A stretch of DNA of 64,000 nucleotides from Pseudomonas aylmerensis (GCF_001702265.1 NZ_MAUE01000012.1:194172-258171); one strand, 5' to 3'. Positions 28,974-38,371 are shown, numbered from the stretch's first letter. Translations and numbers: made by a program. The notes: generated by a model not told the origin, from the letters alone.

Positions 28974-29522
28974 TTAAAAGTTCGCGGGTGTGGCTGCGCT
29001 GATTAGTCGCGCCGGCACGTCGAACGGGTTGCGAAAACGATGCGGCTTGGTGCTTTCAAAGTAGTAGCTATCGCCGGCTTCGAGCACAAAAGTTTCAAGA
29101 CCGACCACCAGTTCCAGACGACCTTCCACCAGAATCCCGGTTTCTTCGCCTTCGTGGGTGAGCATTTCTTCGCCCGTGTCGGCGCCCGGCGGGTAGATTT
29201 CGTTGAGAAAGGCAATGGCCCGGCTCGGGTGTGCGCGGCCGACCAGTTTCATGGTGACGGCGCCGTCAGAGATGTCGATCAGCTCATTGGCTTTATAGAC
29301 GATCTGCGTCGGTATTTCCTGGAGGATCTCCTCGGAAAAGAACTCGACCATCGACATGGGGATGCCGCCCAGCACCTTGCGCAAGGAGCTGATCGAGGGG
29401 CTGACACTGTTTTTTTCGATCATCGAAATGGTGCTGTTGGTGACACCCGCGCGCTTGGCGAGCTCACGCTGGGAAAGACCCTTCAGTTTACGGATGGATT
29501 GCAGTCGTTCGCCGACGTCCAA
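28974..29522 (-). CDS. pauR: Polyamine catabolism repressor PauR (XRE-cupin)
   Basis: 182-residue regulator. N-terminal XRE helix-turn-helix: ERLQSIRKLKGLSQRELAKRAGVTNSTISMIE. C-terminal cupin domain (about 105-178) includes LTHEGEETGILVEGRLELVVG and the SYYFESTKPHRFRN strand. TTG start at 29522, supported by AGGAGG 8 bases upstream. In P. aeruginosa PauR represses pau genes for putrescine and cadaverine use and is relieved by those amines. Its neighbours (dad genes, FAD oxidase, aldehyde dehydrogenase) fit. PuuR of E. coli is the enteric counterpart. Confidence 0.92.
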   Translation of the reverse strand: MDVGERLQSIRKLKGLSQRELAKRAGVTNSTISMIEKNSVSPSISSLRKVLGGIPMSMVEFFSEEILQEIPTQIVYKANELIDISDGAVTMKLVGRAHPSRAIAFLNEIYPPGADTGEEMLTHEGEETGILVEGRLELVVGLETFVLEAGDSYYFESTKPHRFRNPFDVPARLISAATPANF

Positions 29523-29638
29523 TGCAGGTGCCTCCTAGGATTCAGGCTTTGTTGTAGTTGAGCGTTATCATGGCGACAGCGTTCAGTATTTACAACACTT
29601 GGGCCTAAATCCCGGGCAGCGGCGTTCGTAGTGTGCGA

Positions 29639-30712
29639 TCAAGCGCCGGAATAGAGCCTTGGCACCCGACGCAGGTTGCAGAAGATCTGGTAGGGAATGG
29701 TCTCGGCGGCGGTCGCGATATCACTCGCGAGGATGTTTTTACCCCACAGCTCCACCGTGGAACCCAGGCCCGCTTCAGGCAGGTCGGTGAGGTCGATGCA
29801 CAGCATGTCCATGGACACGCGCCCCAGCAACTGAGTGCGCTGCCCTGCCACCAGCACCGGCGTACCGGTCGGCGCATGGCGCGGGTAGCCATCGGCGTAA
29901 CCCATGGCGACCACGCCGATGCGCATGGGTTTTGGCGTGATGAACTTGGCGCCATAGCCCACCGGCTCGCCGGCTGGCAGCTCGCGCACGCAGATGACTT
30001 TGGATTCCAGGGTCATCACCGGCTGCAAACGCGCGGCGATGGCCTGGTTTTCGCCAAACGGCGTCGCGCCGTAGAGCATGATGCCCGGGCGTACCCAATC
30101 GCTGGAGACATTCGGCCAACCCATTACCGCCGGCGAATTGCGCAGGCTGACCTCGGCCGACAAGCCCTGGCGCGCCGCGTCGAACACCGCTACTTGTTCA
30201 TTGCTGCGCACGCAATCGAGCTCATCGGCGCGGGCGAAGTGGCTCATCAATACAATCTTGGCCACTTTGCCGCTGGCCAGCAGCCGCTGGTAGGCCTCGT
30301 GGTAATCCTTGGGATGCAGGCCGACGCGGTGCATGCCCGAATCCAGCTTGAGCCACACGGTGAGCGGCTTGCTCAACACGGCCTGTTCGATTGCCTCCAA
30401 TTGCCACAGCGAATGCACCACGCACCAGAAATCGTGCTCGATGATCAGCGGCAACTCGTCGGCTTCAAAAAAACCTTCGAGCAGCAACACCGGCGCACGA
30501 ATGCCGCCAGCGCGCAGCTCCAATGCCTCCTCGATGCAGGCCACGGCAAACCCATCCGCCTCGGCTTCCAACGCCTGGGCAACGCGAACGGCGCCATGGC
30601 CATAGGCATCCGCCTTGACCACGGCGAGGGCTTTTGCCCCGGTCACTTCACGGGCCAATTGGTAGTTGTGGCGCAGGGCTTCAAGGTCGATCAGGGCACG
30701 GGCAGGACGCAT
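29639..30712 (-). CDS. dadX: Catabolic alanine racemase DadX
   Basis: 357-residue PLP enzyme interconverting L- and D-alanine. The PLP lysine is K33 in [10 protein letters not shown], and the catalytic tyrosine of the second domain lies in MLYGATPF. The C-terminal beta-domain ends VPRLYSG. It is third in the minus-strand order dadA, RidA-like, dadX, so it works in L-alanine catabolism: DadX makes D-alanine and DadA oxidises it to pyruvate. A separate alr may exist outside the window. The 80-bp gap to the RidA-like gene allows readthrough. Confidence 0.95.
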   Translation of the reverse strand: MRPARALIDLEALRHNYQLAREVTGAKALAVVKADAYGHGAVRVAQALEAEADGFAVACIEEALELRAGGIRAPVLLLEGFFEADELPLIIEHDFWCVVHSLWQLEAIEQAVLSKPLTVWLKLDSGMHRVGLHPKDYHEAYQRLLASGKVAKIVLMSHFARADELDCVRSNEQVAVFDAARQGLSAEVSLRNSPAVMGWPNVSSDWVRPGIMLYGATPFGENQAIAARLQPVMTLESKVICVRELPAGEPVGYGAKFITPKPMRIGVVAMGYADGYPRHAPTGTPVLVAGQRTQLLGRVSMDMLCIDLTDLPEAGLGSTVELWGKNILASDIATAAETIPYQIFCNLRRVPRLYSGA

Positions 30713-30792
30713 GGCGGCAGGCTTCTAGGCGGCAGAGTGAAGAAAAAACCGGCACCGACCAACCACTTCGGCACCGGGAGAGGGATCGTTGT

Positions 30793-31146
30793 TTAAGGCA
30801 GCGCGGCCACGACGGACAGCTCGACCAGGATTTGCGGCTCGCACAGCTTCGCCTCGACCGTGGCACGGGCCGGAGCGACGCCTTTGGGCAGCCACTTGTC
30901 CCATACCGCATTCATGCCGGCGAAATCGGCGTCGATGTCCTTCAGGTAAATCGTCACCGACAGCAGCTTGGTCTTGTCGGTACCGGCCAGGTCGAGCAGC
31001 CGCTCGATATTGGACAGGGTTTCACGGGTCTGCTGTTCAATCCCGGCATTCATGTCGTCGCCGACTTGCCCGGCCAGATACACGGTACCGCTGTGAACGA
31101 CGATCTGGCTCATGCGCTCATTGGTGAGCTGGCGCTGGATTGACAT
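30793..31146 (-). CDS. RidA-family imine deaminase in the dad operon
   Basis: 117-residue trimeric Rid protein. Start at 31146 ([14 protein letters not shown]) is chosen since AGGAG lies 10 bases upstream; an in-frame ATG at 31173 would extend it by 9 residues. Conserved landmarks are [27 protein letters not shown] and the arginine in [14 protein letters not shown] that binds the carboxylate of imines. It hydrolyses reactive enamine/imine intermediates, here plausibly 2-iminopropionate produced by DadA. Its first 29 bases lie inside the 3' end of dadA, so translation is coupled. A second RidA is encoded at 56784. Confidence 0.9.
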   Translation of the reverse strand: MSIQRQLTNERMSQIVVHSGTVYLAGQVGDDMNAGIEQQTRETLSNIERLLDLAGTDKTKLLSVTIYLKDIDADFAGMNAVWDKWLPKGVAPARATVEAKLCEPQILVELSVVAALP

Positions 31147-32419
31147 GTTTTGCGGACTCCTGGTGGTTGCCATAACGGGAAATATCGAGACCTTCGGCGC
31201 TGATTTGCGGCGTTTTCTTCGCCATCAAATCAGCGAGCAAGCGACCGGAGCCACAGGCCATGGTCCAGCCGAGGGTGCCGTGGCCGGTATTCAGGAACAG
31301 GTTCTTGAACGGGGTGGCACCGACAATCGGCGTGCCGTCGGGGGTGGTCGGGCGCAGGCCGGTCCAGAATGTGGCTTCGGTCAAATCGCCGCCCTGAGGA
31401 TAAAGGTCGTTGACGATCATCTCCAGGGTTTCGCGCCGACGCGGGTTAAGCGACAGGTCAAAACCGGCTATTTCAGCCATGCCGCCGACGCGGATGCGGT
31501 TGTCGAAACGGGTGATCGCGACCTTGTAGGTCTCGTCGAGAATGGTCGACGTCGGGGCCATCGCCGGATTGGTGATCGGCACGGTCAGCGAGTAACCCTT
31601 GAGCGGGTACACCGGGGCCTTGATCCCCAACGGCTTGAGCAACTTCGGCGAGTAGCTGCCCAGCGCCAGCACGTAGCGGTCGGCCGTTTCCAGCTTGCCG
31701 TCGATCCAGACACCGTTGATGCGGTCGCCGGCGTAGTCGAGGCGCTGGATGTCCTGTTCAAAACGGAACTCCACACCCAACTGCCTGCACATGTCGGCCA
31801 GGCGCGTCGTGAACATCTGGCAGTCGCCAGTCTGGTCGTTCGGCAGCCGCAGGGCACCGGCGAGGATATCGGTGACGCTGGCCAGGGCAGGTTCAACGCG
31901 GGCAATGCCGGCGCGATCGAGCAGTTCGAACGGAACGCCGGACTCCTTGAGGACCGCGATGTCCTTGGCAGCCCCATCCAACTGGGCCTGGGTGCGGAAC
32001 AGCTGGGTAGTCCCCAGGCTGCGTCCTTCGTAGGCAATGCCAGTCTCGGCGCGCAATTCGTCGAGGCAATCGCGGCTGTACTCGGACAGGCGAACCATGC
32101 GCTCTTTGTTCACCGCATAACGGCTGGCGGTGCAATTGCGCAGCATCTGCGCCATCCACAGGTATTGATCGATATCGGCGGTGGCCTTGATGGCCAGGGG
32201 CGCGTGGCGCTGCAGCAGCCACTTGATGGCCTTGAGCGGCACGCCCGGTGCGGCCCATGGCGACGCATAACCTGGGGACACCTGGCCGGCGTTGGCGAAA
32301 CTTGTCTCCATGGCCGCGGCGGGCTGGCGGTCGACGACAACCACCTCGAAACCGGCCCGAGCCAAATAGTAGGCACTGGTCACACCAATGACGCCGCTAC
32401 CCAAGACCAGAACGCGCAT
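31118..32419 (-). CDS. dadA: D-amino acid dehydrogenase small subunit
   Basis: 433-residue membrane-associated FAD enzyme that oxidises D-alanine and other D-amino acids and passes electrons to quinone. The N-terminal Rossmann motif is [16 protein letters not shown] (GxGxxG at residues 7-12), followed by the DAO-type sequence [20 protein letters not shown]. The C-terminal FAD contact is [17 protein letters not shown]. Full length. First gene of the minus-strand dadA-ridA-dadX operon. Divergent from dadR, which in Pseudomonas activates the operon with L-alanine. Confidence 0.96.
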   Translation of the reverse strand: MRVLVLGSGVIGVTSAYYLARAGFEVVVVDRQPAAAMETSFANAGQVSPGYASPWAAPGVPLKAIKWLLQRHAPLAIKATADIDQYLWMAQMLRNCTASRYAVNKERMVRLSEYSRDCLDELRAETGIAYEGRSLGTTQLFRTQAQLDGAAKDIAVLKESGVPFELLDRAGIARVEPALASVTDILAGALRLPNDQTGDCQMFTTRLADMCRQLGVEFRFEQDIQRLDYAGDRINGVWIDGKLETADRYVLALGSYSPKLLKPLGIKAPVYPLKGYSLTVPITNPAMAPTSTILDETYKVAITRFDNRIRVGGMAEIAGFDLSLNPRRRETLEMIVNDLYPQGGDLTEATFWTGLRPTTPDGTPIVGATPFKNLFLNTGHGTLGWTMACGSGRLLADLMAKKTPQISAEGLDISRYGNHQESAKHVNPAPAHQ

Positions 32420-32575
32420 TTTTATATCCTCATCACGGGCTTAGCCGCTGACGTGTGTTATTCGAGCAATGATGGGCGCAGTATAAAAAGCAATCGCCAG
32501 TGCATTTCACTATATAAATGCCTATATTTGGCGACAATTCTCGGCAAAAACCCTTTTCACAGAGGCGTATCCCCT
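32420..32575. promoter_or_regulatory. dadA / dadR divergent promoter region with a candidate Lrp site
   Basis: The 156-bp gap is AT-rich. An inverted repeat gcattt-N8-aaatgc occupies 32502-32521 and is set within gccag ... ggc. Such degenerate AT-centred palindromes are typical of Lrp/AsnC operators. Operator identity is inference from position between the regulator and its known target. Confidence 0.5.
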
Positions 32576-33064
32576 ATGCGTACCAACACCCAGACCAAGC
32601 GGGAGCTGGACAAGATCGACCGCAATATCCTGCGCATCCTGCAGACCGATGGGCGTATTTCGTTCACGGAGCTGGGAGAAAAGGTCGGGCTGTCGACCAC
32701 GCCGTGCACCGAGCGGGTCCGTCGGCTGGAGCGTGAAGGGATCATCATGGGCTACAACGCACGGCTCAATCCGCAGCATTTGAAGGGGAGTTTGCTGGTA
32801 TTTGTCGAGATCAGCCTGGATTACAAGTCCGGCGATACCTTTGAGGAGTTCCGCCGCGCCGTGCTGAAACTCCCCCACGTGCTGGAATGCCACCTGGTGT
32901 CAGGCGACTTCGACTACCTGGTAAAGGCGCGGATTTCCGAGATGGCCTCGTACCGCAAATTGCTCGGCGATATCCTGCTCAAGCTGCCCCACGTGCGGGA
33001 GTCGAAGAGCTATATCGTGATGGAAGAGGTGAAAGAGAGCCTGAACCTGCCGATCCCGGACTGA
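32576..33064 (+). CDS. dadR: Lrp/AsnC-family regulator DadR
   Basis: 162-residue leucine-responsive-type regulator. N-terminal helix-turn-helix: KIDRNILRILQTDGRISFTELGEKVGLSTTPCTERVRRLE. The C-terminal RAM domain includes YLVKARISEMASYRKLLGDILLKLPHVRESKSYIVMEEVKE. The ATG at 32576 is the family start; the frame stays open far upstream antisense to dadA, which is a GC effect. In P. aeruginosa this gene (Lrp/DadR) responds to L-alanine and turns on dadAX. GAGGCG lies about 9 bases before the ATG. Confidence 0.94.
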   Translation: MRTNTQTKRELDKIDRNILRILQTDGRISFTELGEKVGLSTTPCTERVRRLEREGIIMGYNARLNPQHLKGSLLVFVEISLDYKSGDTFEEFRRAVLKLPHVLECHLVSGDFDYLVKARISEMASYRKLLGDILLKLPHVRESKSYIVMEEVKESLNLPIPD

Positions 33065-33162
33065 CCTCACAGCGCAGATCACTGCAGGCGCCGGCTTGCC
33101 GGCGCTAGCGATTTTACCGTCGATATCTTCATCGCCAGGCCTGCGTCTACCGCTTGATCGGG

Positions 33163-33516
33163 TTACACCAGCACCTGCCGGGTGCTCGCCATGTATTCGT
33201 GGATCTGCTTCTCGACCCGCGGGTGAATCAGCTCCACCGGCCGCCGCCCATTCGGGCATGGCAAGGTCTTCGTCGTGCCGAACAGGCGACAGATCAGCGG
33301 GCGCTCGTCATACACGGTGCAGCCATTGGGGCCCAGGTGCACACAGTTCAACTCATCCATGGCCGCGTCCTGCTCGGCGGCGGTCTTGCGTGGCAGGCGC
33401 GACATTTCCTCGGGCGAAGTCGTCACCGGCCCACAGCAATCATGGCAACCGGGGACACACTCGAACGAAGGAATCTGTCGACGCAGCGCGCTGATTTTCT
33501 GACTGTTGCAACTCAT
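33163..33516 (-). CDS. YkgJ-type zinc/iron-chelating cysteine-cluster protein
   Basis: 117 residues with nine cysteines: C3, C20, C24, C27, C28, C58, C66, C76 and C87. The signature FECVPGCHDCCGPV and the YDERPLICRLFG block are those of the YkgJ/CxxCxxCC family, thought to bind zinc or iron. No function is known. The ribosome site is weak. Divergent from the FAD oxidase gene, 115 bp between starts. Confidence 0.88.
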   Translation of the reverse strand: MSCNSQKISALRRQIPSFECVPGCHDCCGPVTTSPEEMSRLPRKTAAEQDAAMDELNCVHLGPNGCTVYDERPLICRLFGTTKTLPCPNGRRPVELIHPRVEKQIHEYMASTRQVLV

Positions 33517-33631
33517 CGAAACACGTACCGAACGGCGAATAGGCGTGGATTCTGACGCAAAACGCCCTGCGCAGACAGCTTCGTCCGACCGCTGTATCCT
33601 GCGTCAAATTTTCCAAACAGGGATGCTCCCG

Positions 33632-34924
33632 ATGACTGCCAGCGCCCGGCACACCAATTCCTACTACGCCGCCAGCAGCGTGCCGCAGCCCGATTACCCG
33701 GTGTTGACGGGTGATGTGCGCGCCGATGTGTGCGTGGTCGGCGGTGGTTTTTCCGGGCTCAACACCGCCCTGGAGCTGGCCGAGCGCGGCTTCAGCGTGG
33801 TGTTGCTGGAAGCGCGCAAGATCGCCTGGGGCGCCAGTGGGCGCAATGGCGGCCAGCTGATTCGCGGCGTCGGCCACGGCCTGGAGCAATTCACCCCGAT
33901 CATCGGCAGCGACGGCGTGCGCCAGATAAAGCTGATGGGCCTGGAAGCCGTGGAAATCGTGCGTGAACGCGTCGAGCGCTACCAGATCCCCTGCGACCTG
34001 ACCTGGGGCTACTGCGACCTGGCCAACAAACCCCGGGACCTGCAAGGCCTCGCCGAAGACGCCGAAGAACTGCGCAGCCTGGGCTATCGCCACGAGGTGC
34101 GCCTGCTGCAAGCCGGCGAAATGGGCAGTGTGATCGGCTCCGGACGCTACGTGGGCGGCATGATCGACATGGGCTCCGGCCATCTGCACCCGCTGAACCT
34201 GGCGCTGGGTGAAGCCGCCGCCGCGCAGCAATTGGGCGTGAAGCTGTTCGAGCAGTCCGAAGTCACGCGGATCGACTACGGCCCTGAAGTCAACGTACAC
34301 ACCGCCCACGGCAATGTGCGCGCCAAGACCCTGGTATTGGCCTGCAATGCCTACCTCAATGGCCTCAACCCCCACTTGAGCGGCAAAGTGTTGCCCGCCG
34401 GCAGCTACATCATCGCCACCGAGCCGTTGAGCGAAGCCCAGGCCGCCGAGCTGTTGCCACAGAACATGGCGGTGTGCGACCAGCGCGTGACGGTGGATTA
34501 CTTCCGCCTGTCCGCCGACCGTCGCCTGCTGTTCGGCGGTGCCTGCCACTATTCCGGACGCGATCCCAAGGATATCGGCGCCTATATGCGCCCGAAGATG
34601 TTGCAAGTGTTCCCCCAGCTGGCCGAGGCGAACATCGATTACCAGTGGGGCGGCATGATCGGTATCGGCGCCAACCGCCTGCCGCAGATCGGCCGGCTAG
34701 CCGATCAACCCAATGTGTATTACGCCCAGGCCTATGCGGGCCATGGCCTCAACGCCACGCACCTGGCGGGCAAGCTATTGGCCGAGGCCATCAGCGGCCA
34801 GCAACAGGGGCGTTTCGATCTGTTCGCCCAGGTGCCGCACATCACCTTCCCCGGCGGCAAGCACTTGCGCTCGCCGCTGCTGGCGCTGGGCATGCTCTGG
34901 CATCGCTTCAAAGAGCTGCTCTGA
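33632..34924 (+). CDS. pauB: FAD-dependent amine oxidoreductase (PauB/PuuB type)
   Basis: 430-residue flavoprotein of the DAO family. The dinucleotide motif is VCVVGGGFSGLNTALELAERG, followed by the ARKIAWGASGRNGGQ segment typical of gamma-glutamylputrescine oxidases; the C-terminal FAD contact is AQAYAGHGLNATHLAG. Start at 33632 is preferred (AGGGA 8 bases upstream) over 33506. It is expected to oxidise gamma-glutamylated putrescine or cadaverine to the aldehyde. Context with pauR and the aldehyde dehydrogenase at 39763 supports this. Several PauB paralogues exist in Pseudomonas, so substrate and number are uncertain. Confidence 0.85.
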   Translation: MTASARHTNSYYAASSVPQPDYPVLTGDVRADVCVVGGGFSGLNTALELAERGFSVVLLEARKIAWGASGRNGGQLIRGVGHGLEQFTPIIGSDGVRQIKLMGLEAVEIVRERVERYQIPCDLTWGYCDLANKPRDLQGLAEDAEELRSLGYRHEVRLLQAGEMGSVIGSGRYVGGMIDMGSGHLHPLNLALGEAAAAQQLGVKLFEQSEVTRIDYGPEVNVHTAHGNVRAKTLVLACNAYLNGLNPHLSGKVLPAGSYIIATEPLSEAQAAELLPQNMAVCDQRVTVDYFRLSADRRLLFGGACHYSGRDPKDIGAYMRPKMLQVFPQLAEANIDYQWGGMIGIGANRLPQIGRLADQPNVYYAQAYAGHGLNATHLAGKLLAEAISGQQQGRFDLFAQVPHITFPGGKHLRSPLLALGMLWHRFKELL

Positions 34925-35149
34925 TCAATCCCGCCAGAACGGTTTCAACCCCTCCTGGCGCGCCTGTTCAGCAGACAATCCGACATCACGCAATTGCTCG
35001 CGGGTCAGGTGCAGCAAGGCCTTGCGCGTGTGGCGGCGGTGCCAGAACAGACTCCAGCGGCCGATATCGCGCGGCGCCGTCGCCCGCTCCTGCCCTGCCT
35101 GCAATTCCTGACTGTGTAACATCAGTCGCACATCGCTCATGCCGTTCAT
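34925..35149 (-). CDS. DUF1127 small protein
   Basis: 74 residues starting MNGMSDVRLM at 35149, with GAGGGG 8 bases upstream; an extension to 35164 is possible. The C-terminal DUF1127 (YjiS-like) motif is present: a tryptophan/arginine-rich stretch (WSLFWHRRHTRKALLHL) followed by LTREQLRDVGLS. Arginine-rich members of this family affect phosphate, RNA or phage responses in some proteobacteria, but the function here is unknown. Its stop codon is immediately next to the stop of the convergent oxidase gene (sequence tgatca). Divergent from a MocR gene. Confidence 0.87.
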   Translation of the reverse strand: MNGMSDVRLMLHSQELQAGQERATAPRDIGRWSLFWHRRHTRKALLHLTREQLRDVGLSAEQARQEGLKPFWRD

Positions 35150-35315
35150 TGTCTTGCCCCTCAATTGCCTGTTGCCATGAGTGACTAGAATGAGTGAGCG
35201 GGCAAAACCATTACAGATTCAACCAACTTTTATTAAATCCATACAGACACTGCCTATGCGCGGCTGAATCCTGTATTTTCCCCGTATCTGTACTGGTCTC
35301 CCGGGAGCGACCACA
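35150..35315. promoter_or_regulatory. Divergent region with four TACAG half-sites
   Basis: Between DUF1127 and the MocR gene. Direct tacag at 35212-35216 and 35242-35246 (30 bp apart), inverted ctgta at 35271-35275 and 35288-35292. Repeated half-sites near a MocR gene commonly form its operator; assignment is inference. Confidence 0.5.
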
Positions 35316-36740
35316 ATGACGCTTTACATCAATCTCGCCGAACTGCTGGGCACGCGCATCGAGCAAGGCTTCTATCGCCCCGGTGATCGACTGCCCTCCG
35401 TGCGGGCCTTGAGCGTCGAACATGGGGTCAGCCTGAGCACCGTGCAGCAGGCGTATCGGATGCTCGAAGACAACGGCCTGGCCATGCCCAAGCCCAAGTC
35501 CGGCTACTTTGTACCGGTCAGCCGTGAGCTGCCGGCCTTGCCCGAGATCGGTCGCCCAGCCCAACGGCCGGTGGAGATTTCCCAGTGGGACCAGGTGCTC
35601 GAGCTGATTCGCGCAGTACCGCGCAAAGATGTCATACAGATGGGTCGCGGCATGCCGGATGTATTGTCGCCCACCCTGAAGCCGCTGCTGCGCAGCCTTG
35701 CACGCGTCAGCCGGCGCCAGGATCTGCCAGGGCTGTATTACGACAACATCCTTGGCTGTATGGAGCTGCGCGCGCAGATTGCGCGGCTGTCATTGGATTC
35801 CGGTTGCCAACTCACCGCCGAAGACATCGTGATCACCACCGGCTGCCATGAAGCGCTGTCGGCCAGCATCCACGCGATCTGCGAGCCGGGCGACATCGTC
35901 GCAGTGGACTCGCCGAGCTTTCACGGCGCCATGCAGACTCTCAAGGGCCTGGGCATGAAAGCCCTGGAAATCCCCACCGACCCGCTCACCGGGATCAGCC
36001 TCGAAGCCCTGGAACTGGCGCTGGAGCAGTGGCCGATCAAGGTCATCCAACTGACCCCCAACTGCAACAACCCGCTCGGTTACATCATGCCCGAGGCGCG
36101 CAAACGGGCGTTGCTGACCCTGGCCCAGCGTTTCGACGTGGCCATCATCGAAGATGATGTGTATGGCGAACTGGCCTACAGCTACCCGCGCCCGCGCACC
36201 ATCAAATCCTTCGACGAAGACGGCCGCGTGCTGCTGTGCAGCTCGTTCTCGAAAACCCTCGCGCCGGGCCTGCGCATTGGCTGGGTCGCGCCGGGACGCT
36301 ACCTCGAGCGGGTGCTGCACATGAAATACATCAGCACCGGCTCCACCGCCACCCAGCCGCAGATTGCGATTGCAGAGTTTCTCAAGGGCGGCCATTTCGA
36401 ACCGCATTTGCGGCGGATGCGCACCCAATACCAGCGCAATCGCGACTTGATGCTTGATTGGGTCAGTCGTTATTTCCCGGCGGGTACCCGCGCCAGCCGC
36501 CCGCAAGGCAGCTTCATGCTGTGGGTCGAGCTGCCGGAAGGCTTCGATACGCTGAAGCTCAACCGCGTCCTGATGGAACAAGGCGTACAGGTGGCGGTAG
36601 GCAGTATCTTTTCTGCGTCCGGCAAGTACCGCAATTGCCTGCGCATGAACTACGCTGCCAAGCCAACCCCGCAGATCGAAGAAGCGGTACGCAAGGTCGG
36701 TGCCGCCGCAATCAAGATGCTTGCCGAGGTTGCAGACTGA
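35316..36740 (+). CDS. MocR-family regulator (GntR helix-turn-helix fused to aminotransferase domain)
   Basis: 474 residues. N-terminal GntR winged helix (residues about 1-70): GTRIEQGFYRPGDRLPSVRALSVEHGVSLSTVQQAYRMLE. C-terminal fold-type I aminotransferase domain with Schiff-base lysine in SSFSKTLAPGLRIG and the QLTPNCNNPLGY asparagine pair. Such proteins sense PLP-bound amino compounds (GabR, TauR, PdxR), usually acting on a divergent gene, here DUF1127, and often on themselves. The effector is unknown. All aminotransferase residues needed for PLP binding look present, but catalysis is not implied. Confidence 0.92.
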   Translation: MTLYINLAELLGTRIEQGFYRPGDRLPSVRALSVEHGVSLSTVQQAYRMLEDNGLAMPKPKSGYFVPVSRELPALPEIGRPAQRPVEISQWDQVLELIRAVPRKDVIQMGRGMPDVLSPTLKPLLRSLARVSRRQDLPGLYYDNILGCMELRAQIARLSLDSGCQLTAEDIVITTGCHEALSASIHAICEPGDIVAVDSPSFHGAMQTLKGLGMKALEIPTDPLTGISLEALELALEQWPIKVIQLTPNCNNPLGYIMPEARKRALLTLAQRFDVAIIEDDVYGELAYSYPRPRTIKSFDEDGRVLLCSSFSKTLAPGLRIGWVAPGRYLERVLHMKYISTGSTATQPQIAIAEFLKGGHFEPHLRRMRTQYQRNRDLMLDWVSRYFPAGTRASRPQGSFMLWVELPEGFDTLKLNRVLMEQGVQVAVGSIFSASGKYRNCLRMNYAAKPTPQIEEAVRKVGAAAIKMLAEVAD

Positions 36741-36802
36741 CCTTTCACCGAAAATAGCCGTCATATACCCACAACCGCCCTGACCTGGAAGCAGTGCCCT
36801 TG

Positions 36803-38371
36803 ATGATTCGACGGCTTTTACCGTTTTTACTGCTGGGCGCCTTGACGCTGGGCGGCTGCGCAACCATCGATTCCCCGCGCATCCCCAGCGATGCCCTGCC
36901 CGCTGCGCAGTCTTCCTTCGGTCGCTCGATCCAGGCCCAGGCGGCGCCCTATCAAGGTCGCTCCGGCTTTCGCCTGCTGCCCAACAGCAGCGAAGCGTTC
37001 ATGGCCCGCGCCGAGCTGATCCGCAATGCCCAGACCAGCCTCGACCTGCAGTACTACATCGTCCACGACGGCATCAGCACGCGGATGCTCGTGGATGAAC
37101 TGCTCAAGGCCGCCGACCGTGGCGTGCGCGTGCGCATCCTGCTCGACGACACCACCAGCGACGGCCTCGACCAGATCATCGCCACCCTCGCCGCTCATCC
37201 CAAGATCGAGATCCGCCTGTTCAACCCTCTGCACCTGGGGCGCAGCACCGGTGTGACGCGGGCCATGGGGCGGCTGTTCAACCTGTCGCTGCAACACCGG
37301 CGCATGCATAACAAACTGTGGCTGGCAGATAACAGCGTGGCCATCGTCGGCGGGCGCAACCTGGGCGATGAGTATTTCGATGCCGAGCCCAACCTGAACT
37401 TCACCGACATCGACATGCTCAGCGTCGGGCCGGTGGCCGAGCAACTCGGCCACAGCTTCGACCAGTACTGGAACAGCGCGCTGAGCAAGCCCATCGACGA
37501 CTTTGTCGCCAACACGCCGTCCAAAGGCGACCTGGCCGCTGCCCGTGTACGCCTGCAAGACTCCCTCGCCGAGTCGCGCCAGCAGAATCACGCGCTGTAC
37601 AACCGCTTGCGCACCTACCAGACCCAGCCGCGCATGGACACCTGGCGCCGCGAGCTGATCTGGGCCTGGAACCAGGCGCTGTGGGACGCGCCGAGCAAGG
37701 TATTGGCCAAGGCCGATCCGGACCCGCGATTGCTGCTCACCACACAGCTGGCGCCGGAACTTGAGGGCGTCAATCACGAGCTGATGATGATTTCGGCGTA
37801 CTTCGTGCCGGGGCAACCGGGCCTGGTGTACCTGACCGGGCGCGCCGACGCCGGCGTGTCGGTGAGCCTGCTCACCAACTCCCTGGAAGCCACCGACGTA
37901 CCAGCCGTGCATGGCGGCTACGCGCCCTACCGCAAGGCGCTGCTGGAACATGGGGTGAAACTCTATGAACTGCGCCGCCAACCGGGCGACCCCAACGCAG
38001 GCAGTGGGCCGCACCTGTTCCGACGCGGCACCTTTCGCGGCTCGGACTCCAGCCTGCACAGCAAGGCGATGATCTTTGATCGCGAGAAGTCGTTTATCGG
38101 CTCGTTCAATTTCGACCCGCGCTCAGTGCTGTGGAACACCGAAGTCGGCGTGCTGGTAGACAGCCCCGAACTGGCGGAACACGTGCGCAACCTGGCGCTG
38201 CAAGGCATGGCGCCAGCCTTGAGCTATGAGGCGAAACTGCAGGACGGCAACGTGGTGTGGGTGACTGAAGATAATGGCCAGTTACACACAATCACCGAAG
38301 AACCCGGCAGTTGGTGGCGTCGCTTCAATGCCTGGTTCGCCACCTCGGTGGGGCTGGAACGCATGCTCTAA
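36803..38371 (+). CDS. Phospholipase D-family lipoprotein (cardiolipin synthase C-like)
   Basis: 522 residues. ATG at 36803 is chosen over GTG at 36794 because GGAAG is better spaced. Lipoprotein signal: MIRRLLPFLLLGALTLGGC with lipobox LGGC. Two HKD motifs (H-x-K-x4-D) are intact: HNKLWLAD near residue 168 and HSKAMIFD near residue 418, each followed by glycine-rich GGRN and GSFNFDPRS. The enzyme should transfer phosphatidyl groups at the membrane, resembling ClsC/YmdC. YmdC needs a partner (YmdB), which is not seen here. 62 bp after the MocR gene, perhaps cotranscribed. Confidence 0.88.
   Translation: MIRRLLPFLLLGALTLGGCATIDSPRIPSDALPAAQSSFGRSIQAQAAPYQGRSGFRLLPNSSEAFMARAELIRNAQTSLDLQYYIVHDGISTRMLVDELLKAADRGVRVRILLDDTTSDGLDQIIATLAAHPKIEIRLFNPLHLGRSTGVTRAMGRLFNLSLQHRRMHNKLWLADNSVAIVGGRNLGDEYFDAEPNLNFTDIDMLSVGPVAEQLGHSFDQYWNSALSKPIDDFVANTPSKGDLAAARVRLQDSLAESRQQNHALYNRLRTYQTQPRMDTWRRELIWAWNQALWDAPSKVLAKADPDPRLLLTTQLAPELEGVNHELMMISAYFVPGQPGLVYLTGRADAGVSVSLLTNSLEATDVPAVHGGYAPYRKALLEHGVKLYELRRQPGDPNAGSGPHLFRRGTFRGSDSSLHSKAMIFDREKSFIGSFNFDPRSVLWNTEVGVLVDSPELAEHVRNLALQGMAPALSYEAKLQDGNVVWVTEDNGQLHTITEEPGSWWRRFNAWFATSVGLERML

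Noticed and set aside
31112..32575. Long open frame in the dadR frame running upstream antisense to dadA
   Set aside because: High GC content opens antisense frames; the family start of DadR is at 32576, and dadA is clearly the real gene there.
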